From: an uncultured Alphaproteobacteria bacterium
GTDB taxonomy: Bacteria > Pseudomonadota > Alphaproteobacteria > RF32 > CAG-239
Direction of reading: 5' to 3'
Length of the DNA: 64,000 nt
NCBI GenBank assembly: GCA_934277545.1
Contig: CAKQUG010000007.1
Coordinates: 49,449-113,448, forward strand
Shown here: positions 9,614 to 17,386 of the stretch, piece by piece
Layout of the letters: the number at the start of each line of letters is the position of its first letter
How positions within the stretch are numbered: position 1 is the first letter of the stretch
Position numbers and translations under genes: made by a program
Notes under the pieces: generated by a model
Told to the model about the DNA's origin: nothing
The model's database searches: none
Seen by the model: the letters and a program-made list of their open reading frames with translations, nothing else

Positions 9614-10178
9614 TTATTTTTCCTTTAAATTTGTTTTTGTTATTCTTTTGCTGAAAAAAGTGATATACGGCGGAAGCCACTCTTTTAACTGTGTTTTCTA
9701 CTTTTTCATCACGAGTTTCAACCACAATGTCAGCTTCGGAATAATATGGATATTCCTCTGTGATATATTCCTGCAATTTGTTTTTTACGGTAGCATTATC
9801 GCCAAGCAAAAAAGGACGACGCGTGCGCCCGGCCGTGCGGTGATACAAGGTATCTATATCTGCTTTGAGCCAAATTGTTACGGCATGCTCTTTTGCCAAC
9901 TCACGGGTTTGTTCAGCAACAAACGAGCCTCCGCCGGACGCCAACACACAAGGAGTTCCTTGCAGCAGACGTTTCATAACTCTCTCTTCGCCGGCGCGAT
10001 ATTCTTTTTCGCCGAAACATTTAAGCACATCCACCAACGACAGCCCCGCCGCCTTTTCTATTTCCTGGTCGCCGTCGACAAACGGCAGAGACAGTCGGCG
10101 AGCCAGTCTTTTTCCCACGCTGGTTTTACCGCTTCCCATTAAACCTACCAATAAAATTATTTTATCTATTTTTGACAT
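9600..10178 (-). CDS. aroK: Shikimate kinase
   Basis: Shikimate kinase phosphorylates shikimate at the 3-hydroxyl in the chorismate pathway. The Walker A motif GLMGSGKTSVGKRLA lies at residues 12-26, followed by FVDGDQEIE and ASGGGSF for shikimate binding and the lid segment RTRRPFL. At 192 residues it is slightly longer than the typical enzyme, with a Lys/Asn-rich tail that overlaps rph. It is the first gene of the minus-strand run and diverges from the xerD run. A candidate promoter sits at 10224-10251. Confidence 0.95.
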   Translation of the reverse strand: MSKIDKIILLVGLMGSGKTSVGKRLARRLSLPFVDGDQEIEKAAGLSLVDVLKCFGEKEYRAGEERVMKRLLQGTPCVLASGGGSFVAEQTRELAKEHAVTIWLKADIDTLYHRTAGRTRRPFLLGDNATVKNKLQEYITEEYPYYSEADIVVETRDEKVENTVKRVASAVYHFFQQKNNKNKFKGKINAQQ

Positions 10179-10215
10179 TTTCTTATTTTTTCTTTGTTCA
10201 ATCTTTTGCTTTCTA

Positions 10216-10244
10216 TTGACCTTATAATATAACCTTGCTACTAT
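10216..10244 (+). promoter_or_regulatory. Sigma-70-type promoter for the small-protein/xerD run
   Basis: TTGACC (10216-10221) and TACTAT (10239-10244) are separated by 17 nt, and the first ATG follows 36 nt later. It overlaps a divergent promoter candidate. Confidence 0.6.
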
Positions 10245-10251
10245 TATTCAA
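10224..10251 (-). promoter_or_regulatory. Candidate sigma-70 promoter for aroK
   Basis: On the minus strand TTGAAT (10251-10246) and TATTAT (10229-10224) are separated by 16 nt, 46 nt upstream of the aroK start. The -35 and -10 elements interleave with the plus-strand promoter, so the two would compete for polymerase. Confidence 0.45.
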
Positions 10252-10280
10252 TCTTTTTTTAATTTGTTGTGAGGAAGAAT

Positions 10281-10442
10281 ATGAGAAGACAATCAGCATA
10301 CACTCAAGGAGGCACCCTAAAAGTTGCTTTATACGCTTTAGGTTTGGTACTATTGGTAACAATCGGCTTTTTAATGGTACACGATATTCAGGTTCCAACA
10401 GAACATGTATCGCAGGAAATTTCGGTAAATCTTGACAAATAA
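10281..10442 (+). CDS. 53-residue single-pass membrane protein of unknown function
   Basis: A short gene begins MRRQSAYTQGGTLKVALYAL and ends SVNLDK. GAGGAAGAAT directly precedes the ATG, a textbook ribosome site. Residues 14-33 form one hydrophobic helix after a positively charged, Gln/Thr-rich N-terminus; the 20-residue C-terminus would then be outside the cytoplasm. It lies between a good promoter and xerD (5 nt gap), so it is probably cotranscribed with xerD and dciA. A longer reading frame on the same strand starting at 10235 has no ribosome site and no protein-like composition. I do not recognise a family. Confidence 0.7.
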   Translation: MRRQSAYTQGGTLKVALYALGLVLLVTIGFLMVHDIQVPTEHVSQEISVNLDK

Positions 10443-10447
10443 GGCTG

Positions 10448-11365
10448 ATGCTCGGACGTTTTTTAGAAAGTTTTTTAGAATCCGAAGCAGCGGAAAAAGG
10501 CGCGGCACAGACTACACTGTCCGCCTATGAGCAGGATTTGCGGCAATTTTTAGAATTTACCAAAATAGAAGAACCGTATGATTTGAATGAGGAAAAAATA
10601 GAAAGTTTTATTCAAAACCTGCAAACCGAGGATTACGCTGCCAAAAGTCTGGCGCGTAAACTTTCGTCAATTAAGGATTTCTGCAAATTTCTTTATTCCG
10701 AAAAAGTTATAAAAACCAACCCTGCAGCCTATATTTTAACTCCAAAGCAGGAAAAGCCCCTGCCTAAATTTTTGACGGTCGCCGAAATTAAATTACTGAT
10801 AGAAACCGCATTCGCCAAGCCTGATTATCGTTATTGGCGAATCGGAGTAATGATTGAGCTGATGTATGCCACCGGCTTGAGAGTTTCCGAATTGGTCGGA
10901 CTACCGGAAAATGCCGTTAATTACAACAAAGGGCTGATAACAATTTTGGGCAAAGGAAGCAAAGAGCGGGTTGTTCCGGTTGCAGAACAAGCTCTAAAAT
11001 CTTTAACAGAATATGCGGATTTACGACTGGAGTTTATCAAAAAAAATTCCATATCACACTGGCTGTTTCCATCTTTAACTTCGGTTTCGGGGCATTTAAC
11101 CAGAGACGCTTTTTATAAAGACTTAAAAAAACTGGCGATTGACTGCGGAATTTATCCGGCAAGAGTTTCTCCCCACGTTTTGCGACACTCGTTTGCCACT
11201 CATCTTTTAAATAACAATGCCGATTTACGTTCCGTGCAAAAAATGTTGGGACATGAAAGCATTGCCACCACGGAAGTTTATACACATATCACTTCGCAAA
11301 AACTGGGATATATTGTGCGCAAAAAACATCCGCTGTCGCACTTTACGGAAGAAAAGCATGGCTAA
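10448..11365 (+). CDS. xerD: Site-specific tyrosine recombinase XerD
   Basis: The protein has 305 residues, the usual XerC/XerD size. The N-terminal SAM-like core-binding domain spans about 1-90. The catalytic domain has the Arg of ATGLRVSEL, the Lys of GKGSKERVVPV, the HVLRHSFATHLL box and the GHESIATTEVYTHI segment with the nucleophilic Tyr. With XerC it resolves chromosome dimers at dif. XerD rather than XerC is chosen from sequence impression only. It overlaps dciA by 8 nt. Confidence 0.92.
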   Translation: MLGRFLESFLESEAAEKGAAQTTLSAYEQDLRQFLEFTKIEEPYDLNEEKIESFIQNLQTEDYAAKSLARKLSSIKDFCKFLYSEKVIKTNPAAYILTPKQEKPLPKFLTVAEIKLLIETAFAKPDYRYWRIGVMIELMYATGLRVSELVGLPENAVNYNKGLITILGKGSKERVVPVAEQALKSLTEYADLRLEFIKKNSISHWLFPSLTSVSGHLTRDAFYKDLKKLAIDCGIYPARVSPHVLRHSFATHLLNNNADLRSVQKMLGHESIATTEVYTHITSQKLGYIVRKKHPLSHFTEEKHG

Positions 11366-11885
11366 GAAAAAAGAAATAATTATCCAAAAAGAACATACTT
11401 TGGACGATTTAACCAGCGTTTCCAAAACAATTATGCCGCTGGCTAAACAGCTATTGGGCGCCAAAGGAATGCTGGAAATGGAAATTTTATCCGACTGGAC
11501 GGAAATTGTCGGCGAAGAGCTGGCGCAATATTCCCTGCCGCAAAAAATATCTTTTCGCAAAGACGAACGTAGCAACGGCACATTGGAATTATTGGTCTTG
11601 AGCGGAGCTTTCGCTATGGAAATACAACACCGCGAATCGCAGATTTTGAACAAAATCAACACCTATTTCGGATATGAAGCCGTGGCAAAATTAAAAATTG
11701 TCCAAAACAGCTGCCCAGAGAATTTTCTTTTCACTAAAAAACCCATTGATAATGTGAAAAAAAATCTTGTATCTGAAGAAGAACACAACTATATTACGGA
11801 AATAATTAAAGATGTGGAAAGCGAAGAATTGCGCCGTCATTTGAAAAATTTAGGCGAAGCGGTATTCGGCAGTAAAAAATCTTAG
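11358..11885 (+). CDS. DciA/DUF721 family protein
   Basis: The 175-residue product starts MAKKKEIIIQ. The middle holds the DUF721 pattern: LLGAKGMLEMEILSDW, W-x-x-I-V-G-E-E-L-A-x-Y-S-L-P-x-K-I-x-F, then L-x-L-V-L-S-G-A-F-A-M-E-I-Q and L-N-K-I-N-x-Y-F-G. DciA is the ancestral bacterial loader of the replicative helicase DnaB; that function is known for the family, not shown here. I chose the ATG overlapping the xerD stop by 8 nt (ATGGCTAA), because the upstream extension is out-of-frame xerD coding sequence. Confidence 0.85.
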   Translation: MAKKKEIIIQKEHTLDDLTSVSKTIMPLAKQLLGAKGMLEMEILSDWTEIVGEELAQYSLPQKISFRKDERSNGTLELLVLSGAFAMEIQHRESQILNKINTYFGYEAVAKLKIVQNSCPENFLFTKKPIDNVKKNLVSEEEHNYITEIIKDVESEELRRHLKNLGEAVFGSKKS

Positions 11886-11896
11886 GAGACATAATT

Positions 11897-12640
11897 TTGG
11901 ATAAGTTTATAAAATCTCTCAGCAAAATAGCAACCTTTACGGCGGCTTTTTTGGCAGCGGCTTATTTTTATTTTACTTACAAAGGATTTGAAGTAAATGC
12001 CGACGGTAATATAGTTTTAAAAGTACAAACTGCCTCCGCAGCCGAAAAAAACGGAATCGCTACCGTGCTGCCGAAAGAACTGCACATCAATGCCTCCACA
12101 AAATATGCCATAGGCTCATTTAACGCACCGATTACTTTATACGAATATTCATCTCTCGGCTGTCCGCATTGCGCCGATTTTCATTTAAGCGTGGTACCGA
12201 GACTGGAAGAAGAATATGTTAACAAAGGCCTGCTGCGTATTGTGTTTGTCAACTTTCCGCTGGATAAAAAAGCCATGCAGGCAGCACTGTTGCTGCAATG
12301 CGCGTCGGTAGACAATTATCACGGCTTATTATCTCGTTTATTTGACAAGCAACGTTTTTGGTACTTGTCAAGCGACACAACCCCATTGCACAGCTACGCC
12401 GCCGAATACGGAATCAGCTATGACGAGGCAGAAAGCTGTCTGCATAACGACGCAATGGCTCAAACAATTATTTCTGACCGCCAACAAGGCTTAAAACAGC
12501 TGGGCATGACCGGAACTCCGGCTTTATTATTCAGCGGGCGCGACGGTAATGAAATTATTTATTCCGCAGCATCTTTTGGCACAATAAAAGAATATCTAAA
12601 TAGCCGATATGAACGAATGGGAATCAGCTTGAATAAATGA
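11897..12640 (+). CDS. DsbA-family periplasmic thiol-disulfide protein
   Basis: The gene starts at TTG, with TAGGAGAC upstream, and encodes 247 residues. Residues 7-27 form a signal anchor. The thioredoxin fold begins with APITLYEYSSLGCPHCADFH, placing the CPHC active site at 89-92. A cis-Pro loop GMTGTPALLFSG lies near the C-terminus. It is likely to be exported and to oxidise or isomerise disulfides. A DsbA-like gene directly after DUF721/dciA is a common alphaproteobacterial order. Its stop overlaps the atpI start (ATGA). Confidence 0.88.
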   Translation: MDKFIKSLSKIATFTAAFLAAAYFYFTYKGFEVNADGNIVLKVQTASAAEKNGIATVLPKELHINASTKYAIGSFNAPITLYEYSSLGCPHCADFHLSVVPRLEEEYVNKGLLRIVFVNFPLDKKAMQAALLLQCASVDNYHGLLSRLFDKQRFWYLSSDTTPLHSYAAEYGISYDEAESCLHNDAMAQTIISDRQQGLKQLGMTGTPALLFSGRDGNEIIYSAASFGTIKEYLNSRYERMGISLNK

Positions 12641-12951
12641 AAAAAGAGGCTCAAGACATAAAAGAATTGGATGAACGAATCCGCAGCTTTAAGGCCAAAC
12701 AGGAGAAGAAAGAAAGTAAACACACAAACTCCTCTTGGCGGAATTCTCTTGCCAACGCATTCAGAATCGGTACAGAATTTGTTGCCGCGGTAGCTGTCGG
12801 AATATGTCTCGGATATACTTTTGATAAAATTTTCGGGACTAAAGTGATTTTTCTGCTTGTATTTTCTTTATTTGGGTGTATGGCTGGTATGTTGAATGTT
12901 TATCGCTCGGCGCAAGAGATGGATAAAAACCTTCAGAAGGAAAAAGATTGA
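12637..12951 (+). CDS. atpI: AtpI-like ATP synthase assembly protein
   Basis: The 104-residue protein has a charged N-terminal 35 residues and two hydrophobic helices (about 43-60 and 66-88) with EFVAAVAVGICLGYTFDKIFGT between them, the AtpI/AtpZ pattern. It precedes atpB in many F-type operons and assists c-ring assembly. The ATG overlaps the preceding stop by 4 nt and its own TGA shares one base with the atpB ATG. Confidence 0.87.
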   Translation: MKKEAQDIKELDERIRSFKAKQEKKESKHTNSSWRNSLANAFRIGTEFVAAVAVGICLGYTFDKIFGTKVIFLLVFSLFGCMAGMLNVYRSAQEMDKNLQKEKD

Positions 12952-13676
12952 TGTCAAGTCCGGTTGAACAATTTGAAATTAAAAAAATTATTCCGTTTGA
13001 ATTTAACGGAACAGATTTATCGTTTACAAATTCATCTTTATGCATGATGATTACGATTTGCGTTATTCTGCTCAGCCTAGGCTTATGCTTAAGAAAAAGA
13101 AGCGTGGTGCCGACCATGGCGCAAACCATTCCCGAAGCGGTTTATAGTTTTATACAAAGTATTATGGGCGAAACTTTGGGTAACCACGGCGCTAAATATG
13201 TTTCTTTTGTTTTTGCGCTGTTTACTTTTATTGCCGGCGGCAATATTTTAGGATTATTCCCATACAGTTTTACATTTACATCGCATATTGCCGCAGTGGG
13301 CGCGCTCTCTATTTTTTGCTTATTGCTGAATATTGTATTCGGTATAAAAAAGCGCGGCTGGGGCTATTTGCGCACATTTTTGCCGGAAGGCGTCCCTGTT
13401 GCCATGGCGCCGCTGATTATTCCGCTTGAAACCATATCTCTTTTATCAAAACCGTTCAGTCTGACCATTCGTTTGGCGGTAAATATGTCCGTAGGGCATA
13501 TTATTCTGAAGGTTTTGGGAGGTTTTATCGTTACCATGAAAATTTTCGGTTTTATTCCGCTGATTGCTGACATGGGAATCATTATGTTTGAACTATTTGT
13601 TACTTTATTGCAGGCTTATATCTACACAACATTGAGCTGTGTATATTTAAACATGGCAATCAGTAGCGAACACTAA
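12951..13676 (+). CDS. atpB: F-type ATP synthase subunit a
   Basis: Subunit a forms the proton half-channels beside the c-ring. The 241-residue product has about six hydrophobic helices. The helix FSLTIRLAVNMSVGHIILKVLGG carries the essential Arg, and the last helix FELFVTLLQAYIYTTLSCVYLNMA matches the family. I start at the ATG at 12951, which overlaps the atpI TGA by one base; a TTG one codon upstream is less likely. Confidence 0.95.
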   Translation: MSSPVEQFEIKKIIPFEFNGTDLSFTNSSLCMMITICVILLSLGLCLRKRSVVPTMAQTIPEAVYSFIQSIMGETLGNHGAKYVSFVFALFTFIAGGNILGLFPYSFTFTSHIAAVGALSIFCLLLNIVFGIKKRGWGYLRTFLPEGVPVAMAPLIIPLETISLLSKPFSLTIRLAVNMSVGHIILKVLGGFIVTMKIFGFIPLIADMGIIMFELFVTLLQAYIYTTLSCVYLNMAISSEH

Positions 13677-13709
13677 CTTTTTTACTTTAATTAAAGAAAG
13701 GAACTCAAA

Positions 13710-13946
13710 ATGGAAAATGAAATTTTGCAAAACAAAACTTTGGCTTATATCGGCGCCGGTATCTGCGCTTTGGCAATGACTGTTGCCGCTTGGGGCTTGA
13801 CAAAGCTGTGGGTAGCTTTGATTGAAACAGTTGGCCGTAATCCGCAAGTTAAAAAAGACGTTACATTGTTCGGCTTTATCGGTATGGGCTCTATTGAAGC
13901 TATTGCTTTGTATATTTTGGTTATTGCCATCTTGATGATTATATAG
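13710..13946 (+). CDS. atpE: F-type ATP synthase subunit c (atypical Gly motif)
   Basis: The 78-residue hairpin protein has two hydrophobic helices joined by the polar loop GRNPQVKKD. The carboxylate is the Glu in GSIEAIALY of helix 2. Helix 1 usually shows G-x-G-x-G-x-G-x-G; here the aligned stretch is A-M-T-V-A-A-W-G-L-T, so most packing glycines are replaced by Ala or Thr, with a Trp inserted. The residue after the Glu is Ala, arguing for proton rather than sodium coupling. AAAGAAAGGAA precedes the ATG. Confidence 0.95.
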   Translation: MENEILQNKTLAYIGAGICALAMTVAAWGLTKLWVALIETVGRNPQVKKDVTLFGFIGMGSIEAIALYILVIAILMII

Positions 13947-13978
13947 TTGTTCTTCAGTTCTTTTTGTGAGGGAACAAA

Positions 13979-14461
13979 ATGCCTCAATTAGACTTATCTA
14001 CATTTGCCTCGCAGGCCTTTTGGATGGTAGTCAGTTTTAGTTTGCTTTGGCTTTTAATGTCGGTTTTTATTACTCCTAAAATTACCGATGTTTTGGAACA
14101 GCGCAAACGTAAAATTGATGACTATATCCGCAAGGCTGAAAAATTGAACCAACAGGCTAAAACCTCGCTGGAAAAATATGAGCAGGCGTTAAATGGTGCT
14201 AAAGCGAAGGCGGCAGCTGATATTGCGGCATGCCAAAAAGAATCTGCGGCTTATTTGGCGGCAGAACAAAAATTGCTGAATGAACGTTTGAACAAGCAAA
14301 TTGCCGAAAGCGAATTTAAGTTGGCGACAGAAAAAAAAGAAACTTTGCAGCAAATAGAGCAACTGTCGCAAAATTTAGCTTTTGACATTGTGCAAAAGCT
14401 GGGGTTTTCACACATCAGCAAAGAAGATGTGCTGAAAGCAGCTCGTAAAGGAAATGACTGA
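13979..14461 (+). CDS. atpF': F-type ATP synthase subunit b'
   Basis: This 160-residue peripheral-stalk subunit has an N-terminal helix SQAFWMVVSFSLLWLLMSVF at about 11-30, then the usual IxxVLxxRxxxIxxxIxxAExL start of the long coiled coil (TDVLEQRKRKIDDYIRKAEKL). Having separate b' and b genes is typical of Alphaproteobacteria and photosynthetic bacteria. GAGGGAAC precedes the ATG, and its stop overlaps the atpF start (TGATG). Confidence 0.92.
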   Translation: MPQLDLSTFASQAFWMVVSFSLLWLLMSVFITPKITDVLEQRKRKIDDYIRKAEKLNQQAKTSLEKYEQALNGAKAKAAADIAACQKESAAYLAAEQKLLNERLNKQIAESEFKLATEKKETLQQIEQLSQNLAFDIVQKLGFSHISKEDVLKAARKGND

Positions 14462-15117
14462 TGGCAGAAGAACTTTTATATGATTCGGTAAATGAAGAAA
14501 CTGTCAATGCCATTCCAAACGGCAATGACTTGATTGACGCGACGCAAAACGCCATTATCGACGCGGCAGAAAATGTGTCAGAAGTGTTTGATAAAACAAA
14601 CCCGGATGTTGCGCATCAAATTGCTGATGTTCCGTTTTATGCCGATGTGGAATTTTGGGTAGGTATGGCCTTCATTCTTTCTATGCTGGTGTTGGCAAAA
14701 CCTGCAATTAAATTCTTCAAAAAAGCAATGCGCGGTAAAATTGATTCGGTAAAAAATCAAATATCCGACGCTGAAAAATTGCGCGACGACGCTCAGGAGC
14801 TTTTGGCGGAATATGAACGCAAATTTGCTTCAACAGAAGAAGATGTGGCAGAAATTATGCGGCAGGCTGAAAAAAATATTACCAATCAAAAGAAAAATGA
14901 TTTGGCAATACTAAAAGAAAATACAGCGCTTAAAGAAAAAGAAATTAAACGCCGCATTTTAAGTTCTACCGAAAACGCCATGGCGGAAATAAATCAGTCA
15001 GTAGCGCGTTCGGCCGTTGATTTGGCGCAAAAAGCCATAAAAGACTATATCAATAAGGCTGATAAAGGTTTGTTGATTGACAATGCTATCGCAAGTTTGG
15101 ATAAGTTTGTAAAATAA
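14461..15117 (+). CDS. atpF: F-type ATP synthase subunit b with N-terminal extension
   Basis: The second b-type subunit has 218 residues, longer than the usual 155-190. A 60-residue acidic N-terminal extension precedes the single membrane helix (FWVGMAFILSMLVLAKPAIKF, about 66-86). The coiled-coil stalk follows from residue 90. The C-terminus SLDKFVK is typical. It is the last gene of the Fo run; the F1 genes are not in this window. Confidence 0.9.
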   Translation: MAEELLYDSVNEETVNAIPNGNDLIDATQNAIIDAAENVSEVFDKTNPDVAHQIADVPFYADVEFWVGMAFILSMLVLAKPAIKFFKKAMRGKIDSVKNQISDAEKLRDDAQELLAEYERKFASTEEDVAEIMRQAEKNITNQKKNDLAILKENTALKEKEIKRRILSSTENAMAEINQSVARSAVDLAQKAIKDYINKADKGLLIDNAIASLDKFVK

Positions 15118-15136
15118 GTCTCAAACATTTATTTAG

Positions 15137-15176
15137 AAAATCCTAAAAATTACTGCCGTAGTTTTTAGGATTTTTA
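15137..15176 (+). terminator. Terminator after atpF
   Basis: AAAATCCTAAAAA (15137-15149) pairs with TTTTTAGGATTTT (15162-15174) around a 12-nt loop, 20 nt after the atpF stop; it is symmetrical enough to work on both strands. Confidence 0.85.
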
Positions 15177-15199
15177 TTTAAATCTATACATTTATATCA

Positions 15200-15287
15200 A
15201 TGAAATTCCACTAGCTTACACCGGTGGTATCATTTTAGGATTGTCTACATCCACCTGCTCACGCAGGTAGTGTTATGTCCGAATCAT
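15200..15287. repeat. Cluster of imperfect palindromes between atpF and fba
   Basis: Two imperfect palindromes sharing CCAC(C/T)AGCTTA (around 15208-15232 and 15296-15320) flank a third hairpin, CCACCTGC-TCAC-GCAGGTAG (15251-15270). The downstream one also works as the fba terminator. The arrangement resembles subterminal hairpins of IS200/IS605 elements, but no transposase frame survives, so this is a suspected remnant only. Confidence 0.3.
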
Positions 15288-15320
15288 AAAGAAAACTCCA
15301 CCAGCTTAAAACTGATGGAG
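15288..15320 (-). terminator. Terminator after fba
   Basis: On the minus strand CTCCATCAG pairs with CTGGTGGAG (one G-T pair) around TTTTAAG, followed by TTTTCTTT, 28 nt beyond the fba stop. Confidence 0.75.
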
Positions 15321-15347
15321 CATTCTTTATTTAAGCAAGCGATTATA

Positions 15348-16397
15348 TTATAATTCGCCGGCAGCGTATCTTTGTGCCATATCCGACAATTTGATAGCTT
15401 TGATTTGGTCTGCATGACCAGCAGCGCCAAAGGCAATGTAGCGAGCTTCGCAAACTTTCTGCATTTCTTCAATAGCAGGTTTCAAATATTTACGAGGGTC
15501 AAATTCTTTCGGATTTTCAGCAAATACGCGGCGAATAGCACCGGTAATAGCCATACGAGAATCGGTGTCTACGTTTACTTTGCGTACGCCGGATTTAATA
15601 CCGCGAACAATTTCTTCTACCGGAACACCGTAGGTCTGAGGAATAGCACCGCCATAAGCATTGATTAAATCTTGCAATTCTTGCGGAACCGAAGAAGAAC
15701 CATGCATTACCAAGTGAGTGTTAGGCAATTTGGCATGAATTTTTTCAATAACATCAATAGCCAAAATATCGCCATCCGGTTTACGAGTGAATTTGTAAGC
15801 ACCGTGAGAAGTTCCAACGGCAACTGCCAAAGCGTCCAAATGTGTCAAAGCCACAAATTCAGCAGCTTCATCTGGATCGGTAACCAAACGTTTTCTATCC
15901 AATGTACCTTCTGCGCCGTGCCCGTCTTCTTTGTCAGCCTTGCCGGTTTCCAATGAACCGATAACGCCCAATTCACCTTCAACGGAAGCGCCGACAGCGT
16001 GTGCACGGGCAACAACTTCTTGAGTTACGCGAACATTATATTCAAAAGAAGCCGGTGTTTTGCCGTCAGCTTCCAAAGAACCGTCCATCATTACAGAGCT
16101 GTAACCGTTCACAATAGCGGATTGGCAAATATTTACAGAAGCGCCGTGGTCTTGGTGCAAGCAAATCGGCAATTCAGGAAACATCTCGATACCGGCCATT
16201 ACCATGTGGCGAATCATCGGGTCGCCGGCAAATTTACGAGCACCGGTAGATGTTTGCAAAATAACCGGAGCGTTTACTTTTTTAGCAGCTTGCAAAACAG
16301 CCAAAATTTGTTCCATATCGTTTACGTTGAAAGCCGGAACACCATAACCGTGTTCTGCCGCATGGTCAAGAATTTGACGCATAGATACTAAAGGCAT
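15348..16397 (-). CDS. fba: Class II fructose-bisphosphate aldolase
   Basis: The enzyme cleaves fructose 1,6-bisphosphate to dihydroxyacetone phosphate and glyceraldehyde 3-phosphate, using Zn. Its 349 residues match the class IIB/Calvin-cycle-type subfamily, beginning MPLVSMRQILDHAAEHGYGVPAFNVND. The zinc and catalytic segment CLHQDHGAS, the VEGELGVIG Glu and NTHLVMHGSSS, GIKSGVRKVNVDTDSR are all intact. AAGGAG precedes the ATG and a good promoter is visible upstream. The gene stands alone. Confidence 0.97.
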   Translation of the reverse strand: MPLVSMRQILDHAAEHGYGVPAFNVNDMEQILAVLQAAKKVNAPVILQTSTGARKFAGDPMIRHMVMAGIEMFPELPICLHQDHGASVNICQSAIVNGYSSVMMDGSLEADGKTPASFEYNVRVTQEVVARAHAVGASVEGELGVIGSLETGKADKEDGHGAEGTLDRKRLVTDPDEAAEFVALTHLDALAVAVGTSHGAYKFTRKPDGDILAIDVIEKIHAKLPNTHLVMHGSSSVPQELQDLINAYGGAIPQTYGVPVEEIVRGIKSGVRKVNVDTDSRMAITGAIRRVFAENPKEFDPRKYLKPAIEEMQKVCEARYIAFGAAGHADQIKAIKLSDMAQRYAAGEL

Positions 16398-16436
16398 TTT
16401 TTTCTCCTTAAAAAATTAAGTTTTATAACTGCCTAA

Positions 16437-16464
16437 AATATATGCAATTTCTATTTTTTTGCAA
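16437..16464 (-). promoter_or_regulatory. Sigma-70-type promoter for fba
   Basis: On the minus strand TTGCAA (16464-16459) and TATATT (16442-16437) are separated by 16 nt, about 40 nt upstream of the fba ATG. Confidence 0.55.
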
Positions 16465-16607
16465 GCATTTTGTTTGTCTTTATTCGGCTTTTTTAGTTAG
16501 TACTTTCTTTAAAAAAATAAGATAAACAAATAAATATTGCTATTTATGCTAAATAATCGCATCATATATGCAGGAGCGTATTTTTAATCAGTCAGAGGAA
16601 AACTTAT

Positions 16608-17342
16608 ATGAAAAAACAAAGTGGAATTGAAAAATTTTCTGAAAATATTAAAAAGTTAATCAACTATTTTAAAAGCGAAGAATTATCAGATGAGAAATTT
16701 AATGAGCTCCTCGTACGCAGAAATAAAATAAATTTAAGCAGCATTGAGCAACTTTTAAACAAATTGAAAACAACAGATAATCCGGAGACTAAAGATTTAA
16801 TTAAACTAAGTCGCTTAGATAGAAAAGCCGAATATTATAAAGATATTTTGGATAATCCGAAGATGTTTCAGCAAAAAAAACGTTTCCGCGATTTTTCACA
16901 TAAAATTGCCGTATTGAAAAACTCTTTTAAAAGAAAGCACCCCTATATTTATAAAATTGCTGCCGTGGCCGCTAAAACTGTTTCTTTTACGGTCGGCGCC
17001 ATAGGTTCTATGTTTATGGCCGGCGCATCTCCGGAAATTGCCTCGGCTCAAACCGGTAGAAGCGGAGCAGAAAATGCTTATGAAGCTGAAAGAATCAAAC
17101 TCAAGTACAAGCTGGATAGAAAAGGGAACAGCCGTTCCGACGCATCAGCACAATCGGAAAAAAATTCATCTTTGAAAGAAATATTGTCGCAAGACAGTGC
17201 CAATCATCATAGCTTAAATCATATCAAAACTAAATTAAATAGCAAACAACCACCGAAAGACGTCCAAAAGCCGGAAATCAGCAAAAAAACAAAAAATCCG
17301 ACGCAGAATCCTCATATTTCAAGAGATACACGAGAGATATAG
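16608..17342 (+). CDS. Unknown membrane or exported protein with an internal signal-like segment
   Basis: The 244-residue protein is not recognised. Residues 1-112 are highly charged and helical (Lys/Glu-rich). Residues 115-147 form a hydrophobic stretch ending PEIASA-QTG, which looks like a signal peptide with an AxA cleavage site placed far inside the protein. Residues 150-244 are hydrophilic, Ser/Lys/Asn/Pro-rich and probably disordered. GAGGAAAAC precedes the ATG. It is single, between divergent fba and a convergent ABC gene. A single-pass anchored protein is the simplest reading. Confidence 0.7.
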   Translation: MKKQSGIEKFSENIKKLINYFKSEELSDEKFNELLVRRNKINLSSIEQLLNKLKTTDNPETKDLIKLSRLDRKAEYYKDILDNPKMFQQKKRFRDFSHKIAVLKNSFKRKHPYIYKIAAVAAKTVSFTVGAIGSMFMAGASPEIASAQTGRSGAENAYEAERIKLKYKLDRKGNSRSDASAQSEKNSSLKEILSQDSANHHSLNHIKTKLNSKQPPKDVQKPEISKKTKNPTQNPHISRDTREI

Positions 17343-17347
17343 TTATT

Positions 17348-17386
17348 AAACGCCCGGTATACTTAATTTTTATCAGGCGTTTGTTC
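17348..17386 (+). terminator. Weak terminator after the unknown gene
   Basis: AAACGCC (17348-17354) pairs with GGCGTTT (17376-17382) around a 21-nt loop, followed by GTTCTATTT. It lies between convergent genes. Confidence 0.4.

Noticed and set aside
10235..10435. 66-residue frame on the plus strand
   Set aside because: It overlaps the 53-residue gene in another frame, lacks a ribosome site and has a non-protein-like composition.
11217..11357. Longer N-terminus for the DciA-like gene
   Set aside because: This part is the xerD coding region read in another frame; ATG at 11358 overlaps the xerD stop in the usual way.
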